A stretch of DNA of 64,000 bases from Metaphire vulgaris (Eukaryota; Annelida; Clitellata; Crassiclitellata; Megascolecidae). Every line of letters begins with the position of its first letter. The first letter of the stretch is position 1. Both the position numbers and the translations under genes were made by a program. The stretch lies in NCBI GenBank assembly GCA_018105865.1, contig CM030834.1, forward strand, positions 5,377,257 to 5,441,256, in the 5' to 3' direction. Below, piece after piece: positions 42,284-53,413 of the stretch. Under the pieces are notes generated by a model. It was not told the origin of the DNA and searched no databases. It saw only the letters and a program-made list of their open reading frames with translations.

Positions 42284-44287
42284 ATGATCATGACCTATTC
42301 CACCGCAAAGAAACAAATCCTCTCCCTCAAACCATTTCCGTGTCACAGCTTGCTGAATCGTTTGCTAATTTCTTCTCTGGAAAAATCTCCAAGATTCGTA
42401 ACAACCTTGCCTCGACTTTGACTAATCAAACTGCCTCTCCTCACCACCCATCTCCGTCACAACCTCCGTGCGATTTCTCCAACTTCAATCCTGCAACTGA
42501 AGAAGAGGTATCCAAACTCCTTCTCTCCTTTCCAAATAAACAATGCGATCTTGACCCAATACCCACTTCTCTACTCAAACAGTGCTCCACTGTGCTTACG
42601 CCAACTATAACAAGAATTATTAACCTATCTCTCACCACAGGTATTTTCCCATCCTCGTTTAAAAACTCTTTCGTCGTTCCTCTTATAAAAAAGCCTGGCC
42701 TTGACCGAGAAGATCTTAATAACTACCGCCCGATCTCAAATCTTTCTCTTCTATCAAAACTTACCGAGAAAATCGTCCTTTCTAGACTCACCGATCATCT
42801 TTCAAATAACTCACTATATAACACTCATCAATCTGCCTACACTAAACATCACTCTACAGAAACTGTCCTGGCCTACATTTACGACAGACTCTTAACTGCT
42901 ATCGGTCTCCGACAAGTAACTGGTCTTTGCCTCCTCGACCTTTCTGCCGCATTCGACATTATCGATCACAATATTCTACTCGAGCGACTCTCCCTCTGGT
43001 TCGGCATATCCGACAAAGCTCATCACTGGTTCAAATCTTACCTCAAGTCTCGTTCCTTCCAAGTCTCGTGTCTCAAACAAACCTCATCATCTCATAGCGT
43101 AAACTTCGGAGTGCCCCAAGGATCCGTCCTAGGGCCTGTATTGTTCAGTCTCTATACCACACCACTGTCATCCTTAATCAATTCCCTCAACTTGAATCGC
43201 CAACTCTATGCCGACGACACTCAGTTATTCCTGTCCTTTTCGCCATCCTCATTTGACACATCAATTACTTTGCTTGAATCAGCATTCTCGTCTATTTCGT
43301 CATGGATGTCATCTAACCTCCTTGCTCTTAATCCATCCAAGACTGAATTCCTCTTAATAGGTCTACCCCAACAAGTTAAAAAAATTGACAGTCCCAAGCT
43401 AGTCCTGACTCCAGATACCACAATAACCCCTGCTCCAACTGCAAAAAATCTTGGTTTCAAAATTGATTCATCCCTAAATTTAGAATCACAGATCTCCCAA
43501 CTATCGAAATCCTGCTATGCCCACATTCGCGATCTACGTCGCCTCCGTCCTTGCCTTAATTGACACCAAAGCTGCATCCACAATCGCCACTTCAATAGTC
43601 CATTCCAAACTAGATTACTGCAACTCCCTTTACTATAACCTCCCAAAAACCTCCATCAATAAATTACAATCAATTCAAAATGCACTAGCCCGAGCAGTAA
43701 CCAAATCACCAAAGTTCTGCCATATTTCACCCATACTGAAGTCACTACACTGGCTTAAAATATCTGAACGTATACAGTACAAGATAATAACGATTACTTA
43801 CAGTTCACTTCATTCGTCAAAACCGGTTTACCTTCGTAAACTCTTAACGCCTCAGCCTCCCCGACCTACACGATCATCATATCATCTCACACTTTCACGC
43901 CCGTTAAATCAATCATCACTCAAAATCTGCAACCGCGCTTTCTCATACGCCGCACCAGAACTTTGGAACTCAATTCCAGCCTCCCTCCGCAGCCTAGGAC
44001 GTGGTCAAACAATAAGCTCGAATCCTCATTTCCTTTAATTCCTTCACTGTCTCCTCAAGCCTTTAGGTCTAAACTTAAAACCTTCCTATTCGAAAAGTCA
44101 TTTCCCCATCAATAACAACCTGACCAGCCGCCTCATGGATACACTGACATTTGCCCGGCCGACAAACCACCCTGACTATAGCTATTTCAAGAAAGACTAA
44201 GCGCATAAGAATAAGCAGCTACTGCTGTGCTGCTTTCGGGGCGCTGTAGAAGTTTACGAGATTTTACTTTATGACCTTACTTACTTA
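42284..44287 (+). mobile_element. L2-type LINE, 5'-truncated, best preserved copy
   Basis: A 2 kb insertion in a minus-strand L2. The host L2 is split between CGTGTAGG at 42282 and TAGGTCGGG at 44284, giving a 4 bp TAGG duplication. It holds an intact RT frame (42340-43563), a C-terminal frame (43517-44038) and a 3' UTR ending in an ACTTACTTA tail. It starts within ORF2, so the endonuclease is missing. Confidence 0.88.
42340..43563 (+). pseudogene. L2-type reverse transcriptase
   Basis: Open frame of 407 codons. Linker residues lead into [72 protein letters not shown], and the catalytic QLYADDTQLF with YADD at residues 290-293. All catalytic aspartates are present. The frame is lost just before the post-RT helices, which continue in frame 43517-44038 (KLDYCNSLYYNLPKTSINKL). 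A single frameshift near 43520-43560 therefore kills an otherwise intact enzyme. Confidence 0.9.
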
Positions 44288-45324
44288 GGTCGGGAGGCTG
44301 AGGCGTTAAGAGTTTACGAAGGTAAACCGGTTTTGACGAATGAAGTGAACTGTAAGTAATCGTTATTATCTTGTACTGTATACGTTCAGATATTTTAAGC
44401 CAGTGTAGTGACTTCAGTATGGGTGAAATATGGCAGAACTTTGGTGATTTGGTTACTGCCACTGGGCTAGTGCATTTTGAATTGATTGTAATTTATTGAT
44501 GGAGGTTTTGGGAGGTTATAGTAAAGGAGTTGCAGTAATCTAGTTTGGAATGGACTATTGAAGTGGCGATTGTGGATGCAGCTCAGGTCAATTATTTTAT
44601 GGCGGAACTTAGGCGACGTAGATCGCGAATGTGGGCATACAGGATTTCGATAGTTGGGAGATCTGTGATTCTAAATTTAGGGATGAATCAATTTTGAAAA
44701 CCAGATTTTTTGCAGTTGGAGAAGGGTTATTGTGGTATCTGGAGTCAGGACTAGCTTGGGACTGCCAATTTTTTTAACTTGTTGGGGTAGACCTCCATAA
44801 GAGGAATTCAGTCTTGGATGGATTAAGAGCAAGGAGGTTAGATGACATCCTTGACGAAATAGACGAGAAAGTAAGTAAAGTAAAGTAAAGTAAAATCGTG
44901 GATTTCTAGGGCGCCTTGGAAGCAGCACAACAGTAGCTGCTTATTCGGTGACGCTCAGCCTCTCTTAAAATAGCTACAGGAAAGGTGTGGGATCAGCCAG
45001 GTAATAGTCAATATCTGATAGGGCAGTGAGGCTAGGTTTTTACAGCTATGGCGGAAATGATTTAAGAAACAGGAAGGATTTCAGATCAGACCTGAAAGAC
45101 TTGAGGAGAAAGTGCAGGAATTATAGGAAATGAGTAATCAGATTTTATTGTTTGAAATGTTTCCTAGTACCTACAAGGAAGCTGGGATCGAGTTCCAGAG
45201 TTCAGGTGCAGCGTATGAGAAGTTTTTGGTTGCAAATTTTCAGGGATGATTGATTTAGACTGGGCGTGACAGTCAGTGAGATGAGATGACGAATGGTTGG
45301 GTCGAGGAGGCTGAGGGATTAATA
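44288..45324 (-). mobile_element. Two L2-type LINE pieces
   Basis: 44288-44865 continues the minus-strand L2 interrupted at 42283 (SPKFCHISPILKSLHWLKIS, then upstream RT codons to about 44860). At 44868-44900 a (GTAAA)n tail begins a further L2 in the same direction, whose UTR and C-terminal remnant run to 45324. There the second CCCAAT element begins, right after GAGGGATTAATA. Confidence 0.8.
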
Positions 45325-46533
45325 CCCAATAAACACCAAACGTTGGGCCATTGCAGGGCCGATCCCTCCCTCCTTTCCTTATTCAGATGGCGATATTGGC
45401 CGAACTTTGCCAACAGATTTTGCCCACAGTGGGCCAATGAAGCTGGCCCAGACGCGGCCAGTCGACGCTTAATGCTTACCAGCGTAGTAATACGCAATAT
45501 AGTTCGGTGCACTATTTTAGCTGCTTATCTTTGATAAAATCAACAAATAACAAATAATATTCTCATAAATTTATAATTAATTACGGTTATATTAATTATA
45601 AATTAAATTAGTGCATCATTGTTTTGAATAACACTTAATCGTAACTTTTAAAGTTCGTTAATTCAAATAAATGTTACTGATGGACTGATATATGGCCGCG
45701 ATCTGCTGCTCTCGTTAAACGCTGTGAAGTGAGTTGAATTTATTTTTGTAACAAGTTCATTTTTAAAACAAATCTTGTAGTTCAATTGTCTGCATTAATG
45801 TGCGAGTGGTGAACTTTGCAATTTGAGGCTTCCCTTTGAAACTTGACTTGGCTCTTAAAACATTGTCATGCGCTGTTGCGCCGCCATGTGATGGTATAGG
45901 GCAAGCACGTCACGTGATCTATAATTATAATAGTGGAGGGTGGGCATCAACTGGCGATTAGAATCATTGCTTACTGTTACACCTGTTAATTCTCTGGTTT
46001 CTCTATTCACTGTTGTGTATAAAAGTAAGCATCTAGTATCGGAAAGTCGTGTCAATGTGTTGCTGATATTTGGACTTGCATAAGAATATGACATTTATGT
46101 ACAGCCAGTTGGTGCAAAATATTGTGAAATGGGTTCAAAATTAAAAATGTTGGCCTGTAGTATAACAGCATTGAATGCATGTCAGCTGGTCCAACAGATG
46201 CATTATGCAAATATAAGGAATTGCTTGAATAGACACAATTAGCTTGTTCTCCAGTTTGTTAACGGAATTTAAAAACATTTTACTATTCAATTTCTTATAT
46301 AGGATTCATATAAAGACTGGCTATATAGAGAACAAGAAAACACAAACAGAACTTTTTTTTTGCAAGAGTGGTGGACAGATGGAATGAACTGGATGCCAGG
46401 ATAGTAATAGCTACAACTGTGAATGAGTTCAAAATAAACCTCCAGTAGTTTAGGATATTAGATTGGAGGGAACAACAGTGGTTCTCACACAGGGCAGTCC
46501 CTATTGAACCACTTTAAACCTTGTTATATTATT

Positions 46534-46815
46534 CAAAAAGTCCTTTAAAAGCCTCACAGGCTCATAAGGCGGCGCTGATCTCCCGTTTCTATAGCCCTCA
46601 GCCAGGCGTGCAATGCCACAGAACAGGGCTAGTGTCATCGCATACGAAATCCTCTTTGACTTATTGCAGAGATTTTTACCACTGCTCCTCATTTTACCAG
46701 ATGAGGAAGAAGGCTGAGTCGAAGCTAGCCTTTAGGGCTCCTATGGGACTCGAACCCTCGACCTCCAGCTCCATCGTCCAATATATTGTTACCATCTGCT
46801 AACTTCCCACCCCTG
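46534..46815 (-). mobile_element. tRNA-derived SINE
   Basis: A 282 bp insertion flanked by TTATATTATT on both sides (46524-46533 and 46816-46825). It is absent from element copy 1 at the matching place. On the minus strand GAGGGTTCGAGTCCC (46759-46745) is a good pol III B box. An A-box-like TTAGCAGATGG lies about 45 bases upstream near 46800, giving tRNA-like spacing. The 3' body does not match a LINE in this window that I can recognise. Confidence 0.8.
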
Positions 46816-46889
46816 TTATATTATTATATATATATATATTATTATATTAAATCAACATGCTGTCCAGTACTGTTGTGGCTGTGTTGTTC

Positions 46890-47886
46890 TAGCATTTGTT
46901 ACCTTTGAAGAGTACCGCATGATTTTTGCAAAATTAAATCGAATTGATTCCAAAATTGAGATAATTAAGGAGTGTCACTATACTTGTCAACAGAGGTGGA
47001 ACAAGAGACAGCACTTCCACTATGCCTGAAGGAATGAAACTGCCAGCTGATGCAGTCAAAGATTTGAAGGATGCAGCATCTTTTGTGAAGCAGAATGAGC
47101 AAGCTGGACAAGGCTTGGTTAGATGGTGTTAATTTTATTAACTGGTACAGTAAGATCCAGGTTGAGTGGCCTCCACATTTCATTTCTGATGTTTATTTCT
47201 GAATAAATATTCAGATGTTTATCTCTTAATGGGCCTTCTGTTACCCTATTTGAGCCATTTAAATAGTAGTATGTCTCAAAATTAGCCTACAGCAAGATGT
47301 ACTTGTCCGAAACGTTAACATGCCAGTAGGGAAATTTATACTTTTTAGCCAATGCTGTCATGTATTGGATGTGTGTGTACATTCATGTAGCCTACCTAGT
47401 AAAAACGCCACTTTATAGTCGTTTAACTGGAACTGTTTAGGCAAGATACTTGCACGTTTGAGCGACAATATGAAACGATACAGTTAATGGTATGATGAAA
47501 TTTATGATGATCGTTTAAACTCCTGCTAATTCAACTGGGCATTGAAACATGTTTAAAACAGCTTCCAAGCACTGGGATCGATTCCATATGTCATATATGA
47601 CTCTTTATTTTGTTTGCAGATTTCAGGTCACAGTGGTTGTCTTTTGTATATATTTGATAAGAGTTTGAGTCATTGCAATAGATTGCAGTATTTAAACAAT
47701 ACATCTTCAAAATGAATGCCACAGACAAACTCTATTTATTGACAATGAAAAAATGGGTGCAAAACAATACAAAGTGATTTGTTATCTCTCTTAGTTGGTT
47801 AAACTAACAGACTATGCACCATATTGATTCCTGGCGCAAGCTAGAAGTCCAGTACCAAACTCTTGATCACTACGTTAATAATATCA

Positions 47887-47956
<70 letters not shown>

Positions 47957-48540
47957 CATGATTATGCATACTGTTCACCCAAGTATATGCTGATGTCAGG
48001 ATTTATATTAAATTGACCAGTCTTTATTTAGGTGTTATGTCTTTGTTGTAATTGTTTGTACTGTGCAGCTCCACCAGTTACGATCGACCATGGATAGTTG
48101 AGTTGTTAAAATTAACATCAATAACTTGTATGGATACATTGACCAATTGCTTGAGATACTTCCGTTAGCAGCTGTGGCTGTTATGAGGGACAAAATGCAT
48201 CAGTGGACAAAACTCAGGACAAATTGTCAGGTTTTTAGGTAGACATCATCTAGAATGGGCGTAAAAACGGGGACGGTGAGGTATTATTGAGAGAAAAATT
48301 ATTATCAATTCAACTCAACAGTATTTGATGTTTATGGCAAGAAAACATGTTCATCCCCATGATGTTGATGCCAGGATTACGCCAGGCTGGCTGAAGATCC
48401 AAAGGTTTGGCTGAGACAAAACGGACAGAGATGGTGGTCGCTCGTTTTCTGATGCCAAAGCAGTTATCTGATAAAAACACATCTGAACAGGTTTTAAAGA
48501 TGATGAGTTTAAGTTCTTGTATAGTAACTGATAACTGACC
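46890..48540 (+). pseudogene. DUF4806-like gene, broken copy 2
   Basis: Same three coding parts as copy 1, in the same order on the plus strand. The upstream part (FVTFEEYRMIFAKLNRIDSK then MPEGMKLPADAVKDLKDAAS) is frameshifted near 46970. The core exon near 47440-47570 keeps FNWA and SKHW-like text among stops. The terminal part near 48400 keeps RDGG-coding bases (GACAGAGATGGTGG) with indels. Non-functional. Confidence 0.7.
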
Positions 48541-49640
48541 TACAGCTTCTGTTAAAACAGGCGCTTCATATTTATTTATTATTATATTCAGTGAAGAAAA
48601 TGCTTAGAAAATTTATTAAAAAAATTGTTCTTCAATTTCCATTTTCATTGCTTTTTCTGACATTTTGGTATTTGTACTGTGCAGTCTGCAGGGTCTATGT
48701 TGCCCTCCTGCAAATACCAATATTTCAATTATTTGAAAACCTTGATAAAATACTTTATTTATAAAACGAAAAATTATGTTGCATAAGGATCATTGTGTTA
48801 ATGTGAAAAATATTAATGTAAATTTATAAGCAAATAATTTGTTTAGAATTTCGTTTTTGGCTTGTATTTTTTATACTATACTAGTAAATTTGACCTTGTG
48901 TTTTTTCAATTTTGTTTATAAATATCAATAATTGATATTGTGTTAAAATTAGATGAAAGTGCCGTTAGTATTATTTTTTAGCATTATTTTTGCAAAAATA
49001 GTCAGCAATTAGACCAGACAATATCAGAATGTGGCCATCTTGGTTATTATTGTATTTCATGAGCAAAAATTGACAAGCAAAACAGAAGATCATCCATCCA
49101 TACTAATATCCAATATCCCCTCAAATTCTCATTTATATTTCAAATGCCCTGACAACCAAAAAAATTTATCCCCCAATTTTGACGCCAGGTTTACGCCCCT
49201 GGGGAAAGTTAAAACTTTATGACATTTTGTCCAGAGAAGGTCATTTTGTCCAATTGACATTTTGTCCTAGTTGCACTGTTGTTTGTCAAGTTCTAAAAAA
49301 AGCCTATGTTATGTTTATAGACAGTGAAGCTAGGCTATTTAATTAGGCTATAGCGATAGGCAGTATAATATAGGCCCTGCAGGTCCATTTAACGACGAAA
49401 TTGAGGTTTGACAGACGTCTCAACTACGTCTGAGACAGAGGTCCCACTCACGACGTCGAACTGAGGGTCTTGAGGGAGTTCACGTTTAGGGCCGTCTGCA
49501 CGACGTGAGGGCGCACGAGACGTCGGTGGGCCGAGTTGACGACGTCGTGAGGCGGTCGTCAAGACAATTTTCAAAATTTGCGAGGTACTGTTCAGAAAAA
49601 TACCACACCACTTTCATCTCAAAAAAAAATTCATTGGCCT

Positions 49641-50970
49641 CAAATTAAACCACCAACTGTGTGCCGATGACACTAGACAGGTTTTGATTCCTTTCCTTCT
49701 CACCTCTTTCATATTCAATGCGTTCTATTATTTTGAGCTTGAATCTGCATTCTGGGTCAATGGGAGAATGGATGTCATCTAATCTCGAGCTCATTCTCAA
49801 CCAATTTGTTGACAGAGTTTGGGAAGGTTTTAATCGGACTAATCTAACAACTCATTGAGGAAATTGACAATTTTAAACTAGTTTTGGCTCGAAGGTCACG
49901 AACAATAATCCCTTTTCCAACTGGGAAATTTAGAAATTTAGAAAAGATTCAAATTTGACTCTTTTCTAAACTTGAATCATGAAATGGCGAAAAGGACAGG
50001 AATAAGCCTGTCGTTATTCATAGTTCGTGAGTTGAGGGAATTGATTAGGATGATGTCTTGATATTAAGACTGAACGTCCACAATTGCCACTAGGACGGAT
50101 AGTCCACTCCAAATTAGATGATGAGGTTTGTTTAACACGAAACTTGGAAGGAACGAGACTTGAGGTAAGATTTGAACCAGTGATGAGCTTTGTAATATGC
50201 CGAACCAAAGCCTCCATCAACAAATTGCAATCAAGGTACAAAAATGACTTGTTTAGACCGATAGCTGTTACTATGTCACCTAAATTCTCCCAGGATAGTT
50301 TTCAGTGATGTTTAGTGTAGGCAAAATCAGTGTTATATTGAGTTATTAAAAAACATGATCGGTGAGTCCAGATAAGATAATAACACGGTAAGTTTTGATA
50401 GAAGAGAAAGATTTGAAAACCTGTCTTATTAAGATCACTCGGTTAAGGCCCCTTTTTATAAGAGGAATGACGAAAGAGTTTTTCATCTCATGGGAAAATA
50501 CCTGTGGTGAGAGATAGGTCAGTCATCCTTGTTAAAATTAAGCACAGTGGTGCCTTCTTTGATGCTGCACCTGAACTCTGGAACTCGATCCCATTGTTTA
50601 TTTGGAAAGGAGAGAAGGAGTTTGGACACTTTAAAACAGTTAAAATGGAGAATTCCTCAGGTTTGACGGAGATGGGTTGAGGAGAGGCATTTGATTAGTC
50701 AAGTCTTCAGGTCAAGGTTGTTAAATCTTTCCTTTTTCCAGAGAAGAATTTCCGCCAAACGATTCAACAACCTAGACACGGAAATGGTTTGAGGGGATAT
50801 TTGACTTTTGCCTGGGCTGATCATTTACAGTTTTCTATAGCTTTTTAAGAGAGATTGAGCTGTTACAATAATTTAATTTGCAGTGGACTATTGAGGTGGC
50901 AATTGTGGATGCAGTTTTAGCAAAGAAGAAATCTACGAGATTTTAGTTCTTTGGTTTTAGTATCTGCAGT
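49641..50970. mobile_element. Scrambled L2-type LINE pieces
   Basis: From 49641 plus-strand RT sequence (CCAACTGTGTGCCGATGACAC, equal to the L2 YADD region) is followed by short, mixed-orientation L2 segments (SIGEWMSSNL-like codons at 49740; minus-strand TGGACTATTGAGGTGGCAATTG at 50882). The order does not match any intact L2, so this looks like repeated small rearrangements rather than one insertion. Confidence 0.65.
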
Positions 50971-51002
50971 CTGCACTCTGCATATGATTTCTATGATTGT
51001 GA

Positions 51003-51007
51003 CCAAT
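51003..51007 (+). promoter_or_regulatory. CCAAT-box candidate
   Basis: GACCAATCAG lies 200 bases upstream of the start codon of the plus-strand gene at 51207. A TATTTATAAT stretch is about 25 bases further on. Spacing is acceptable for a promoter, but this is motif evidence only. Confidence 0.35.
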
Positions 51008-51117
51008 CAGAGCGCTTTTTGTTAGTATTTATAATTATTACTGTCAGACGCATTTACTTGGTGATGCGGAAAATTCCCCGCGTTGTACGACATCACTTTC
51101 GTATTTCTAGTGCAGAA

Positions 51118-51198
51118 ATGGACGAGTATTTATCGGAAAGTTTAAAGTTTTCTTTAAGAAAGTCAACGAATATAATGACTACGTGTGTTTGCCTATAA
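51118..51198 (+). CDS. Upstream ORF in the probable 5' leader
   Basis: ATG at 51118 opens a 26-codon frame (MDEYLSESLKFSL...) that stops at 51198, eight bases before the ATG of the main frame. If the leader includes this ATG, it could dampen translation of the downstream protein. No family resemblance. Confidence 0.35.
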   Translation: MDEYLSESLKFSLRKSTNIMTTCVCL

Positions 51199-51206
51199 AA
51201 TTATGA

Positions 51207-51432
51207 ATGGCTGAAATGGATAGCACATCGCAGTTAGGAATAATCTTAGTTGACCTCGGCGTCTGTTGCGAAGATTTGGACCTGGAAGTCGAAAAGGCTA
51301 TTGCTGAAACGACTAAAAAATATCTTGAAGACACGAGTAGAAGTCGCGGCGGAAAGTTAACTGAGGGAGGATTTGAAAAGAACCCTCTTTCCGAAAAATT
51401 GCAATATGTCGTTAAATTTGCCAATCGGAAAA
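51207..51432 (+). CDS. RRM-like host gene, first coding exon (tentative)
   Basis: A frame from ATG 51207 (or 51216) encodes 75 residues and ends in phase 1 at donor CGGAAAA|GTAAGC. It begins MAEMDSTSQLGIILVDLG, then a long helix (LEVEKAIAETTKKYLEDTSR), SRGGKL, and a strand LQYVVKFANR. Joined to the phase-compatible exon at 58605 this gives VKFANRK-S-AERLLKNH...RRISLTVQL, a beta-alpha-beta pattern like the divergent RRMs of PARP10/14 and RBM43 (SGGG...VVTF...AExVL...LTV). In-frame stop TGA lies just upstream. Codons beyond the donor run into a hAT element at 51495, so they are intronic. Confidence 0.6.
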
Positions 51433-51676
51433 GTAAGCACAGTCAGGACTGTAAATTATTAGTAGATGCTGAATCGATAGACCTTCGGCTATAGCAGCGG
51501 TTCTCATTCTCAAACTTTTTCGGATTTCTTGCGTGCCGGTCTCTTAGAAATTTTTTGATGACTCGCGGACCTTATCAAATTTGAATTTTAGATTACGTTG
51601 TGGATAGAGTCACGGATGCCGTGACTCTATCCATGTAGCTAGAGTCCCGTGAGTGCACTGATAGGCCGATTTTTAG

Positions 51677-51686
51677 TCTCGCGAGA
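51677..51686. promoter_or_regulatory. TCTCGCGAGA motif, copy 1
   Basis: Exact TCTCGCGAGA palindrome, a known core-promoter motif in vertebrates. Here it lies inside a hAT element. Copy 2 is at 52340-52349 within the internal duplication. Function at this locus is unknown. Confidence 0.5.
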
Positions 51687-52339
51687 TTTCACGGACGTGG
51701 AGTGCCGTAATTGTGCTGTGACAATAGCATAATAATTTGAGTTCCCTTACTAGTCTAGTCTTAGGCCTACAGCTAAGGCATAGAGCTAGGGACACGTAAG
51801 ATATAAAGCATGTAATCAGGTTCACGTCCAGAGAGTCACTATGTACTATATTAACTATAACTATAAGCGTCTCTATAGAGTTCCATCATTGGTTGGGAGG
51901 CGTGGCTTGGAACTGTCAGTACCACACGTGACATCTCCCTTTCTTAAGATAAAACAATAACTAAAAATAAATCTATAACTCTAAAAAGCCTGTAGTTTCC
52001 AATTGCTATTTTCTAATGTCTCAGTGTCTGTTTATTCAGAGGGGTCTGAAATGTCTTTAATGTCCTGTCCCTGAGGCGATGTCTCGCATCTGTCAGGGTG
52101 GGGGTAGACGGTCCGTTCGTTGGTTGACCTCTTCTTTTTCATTGGTTGACCTCTTCGTCCCCTTGTCTGCGTCGGTTGATCTGTGCGTGTCGTTCTCCTT
52201 GTCTGCTTCTCTTTGAATCTGACTCTGATCCGCACCCGTTGCTGACCTCGACATACCTCGCTGTCGCTCTTTCGTTGGGAGGCGTGGCTTTGAACTGTCA
52301 GTACCACACGTGACAGTGCACTGATAGGCCGATTTTTAG

Positions 52340-52349
52340 TCTCGCGAGA
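52340..52349. promoter_or_regulatory. TCTCGCGAGA motif, copy 2
   Basis: Second exact copy, followed as in copy 1 by TTTCACGGACGTGGAGTGCC. CACGTG boxes are at 51925, 52307, 52578, 52653 and 52692. Confidence 0.5.
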
Positions 52350-52979
52350 TTTCACGGACGTGGAGTGCCTTAATTGTGCTGTGACAATGGCAATGACTTG
52401 CAAGACCAAGTCCAAGGCACTAACCCACGAGGCCAAGACATTAGACCTCAAGACCAAGGTCAAGGCTTCGAAAACCTGCCGCGAGGCAAAGACCAAGACC
52501 AACTCACTGGCTATCACGACTGCCGCTAGGCAAAGACCAAGACGTGCTCACTTAAAGTATTAGCCAATGGGAGCACTCACGTGACTCTAACCCTGTGGAT
52601 AAAGTCACGGAAGCCGTGACTATATCTATGCTGATAAAGTCACGACACTTTTCACGTGCTCATTTACAAGGTTTTAGCCAATGGGAGCACTCACGTGACT
52701 CTAACCCTGTGGATAAAGTCACGGCTTTCGTGACTCTATCCAGGACCTTTAGATTAACTGTAATTAATACACAGGCTACTTGTTTTGTCGATCAAGTATT
52801 TTATCAGAAAATTGCAATTTTTAGTCAGAAAATTTAAATGCAAATGGAGTCAACACTCTTACAGCCATCAGCGTGTTTTGTGTTGGTGAGATATCTTAAA
52901 GAAGTAATCCCCTTACGGCCCCTCTGAAACCGCTTGGCGATTCCCTTTGGGACTGCAGACCCCAGTTTGAGAACCACTG

Positions 52980-53275
52980 GGCTATAGCTATTTCAACTGT
53001 AAATTAAGCGCCTAGGAATAAGCTACTGCTGTGTTTGTGGAAGGAAACAGAAGCTGGAGGACAACTGACAACATGCTGGATTGACAACATCACAACATGG
53101 ACTGGTCTTTCTAGAGATCGTCTACTATCTACTACGCACTGCGCAAGACAGATTGTGATGGAGAACACTGACCCATTCTTGTAGCCAATCGTCGCCAAGC
53201 AACGATGGCATGCTGAATTGCAGTACATGCTTTTGAAAGCACTATAGAAATTAATGAGATTTTACTTACTTAATT
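52980..53275 (+). mobile_element. L2 3' UTR carrying an RTE C-terminal piece
   Basis: CTATAGCTATTTCAACTGTAAATTAAGCGC and GCTACTGCTGTG match the L2 3' UTR. It then breaks and resumes at about 53232 with TTTTGAAAGCACTATAGAAATTAATGAGATTTTACTTACTTAA. In between, about 200 bases encode QLTTCWIDNITTWTGLSRDR and CARQIVMENTDPFL, the C-terminus of an RTE-type protein in plus orientation. Confidence 0.7.
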
Positions 53276-53413
53276 ATCTTAAAAATAGCCAAACTATGGG
53301 GAATCAGTGTAAGCACTAAAACTGTCAAATCTGGTGGAGCCAAAGCTTAAAATAGACCAGTGTTACCATTGTAGCTTTGTACATAAAATTAATATTGCAG
53401 AGATACTGTAGCT

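Larger units (their letters stand above)
45325..49640 (+). mobile_element. CCCAAT-ended DNA element with DUF4806-like gene, copy 2 (inverted)
   Basis: Reverse-complement paralogue of 36947-41811. It starts CCCAATAAACACCAAACGTTGGGCC inside an L2. Homology runs through to AAAAAAAAATTCATTGGCC at about 49622-49640, which matches the inner side of the other terminus, so the last 30-40 bases are missing. Gene parts are at 46890-47135, 47440-47570 and 48361-48540, all plus strand and all broken. A SINE (46534-46815) is present only here. Divergence is moderate, so the pair is not a recent duplication. Confidence 0.75.
51495..52979. mobile_element. hAT-type element with promoter-like motifs
   Basis: A 1485 bp element with ends CAGCGGTTCTCA and, inverted, CAGTGGTTCTCAAACTGGGG. 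GGCTATAG is duplicated exactly (51487-51494 and 52980-52987). Two segments are repeated internally (about 51650-51728 with 52315-52390, and 51893-51932 with 52274-52313). No transposase is recognised. It carries two TCTCGCGAGA palindromes and five CACGTG boxes, and lies in intron 1 of the RRM-like gene. Confidence 0.85.

Noticed and set aside
49389..49574. Basic 61-codon minus-strand frame rich in R, S and T
   Set aside because: It lies in ACGTC-rich repetitive sequence near the eroded end of element copy 2; no family.
51433..51494. Extension of the RRM-like exon to the TAG at 51492-51494
   Set aside because: A good donor (GTAAGC) precedes it, and the last codons form the hAT target duplication; the spliced reading joins in phase to 58605.
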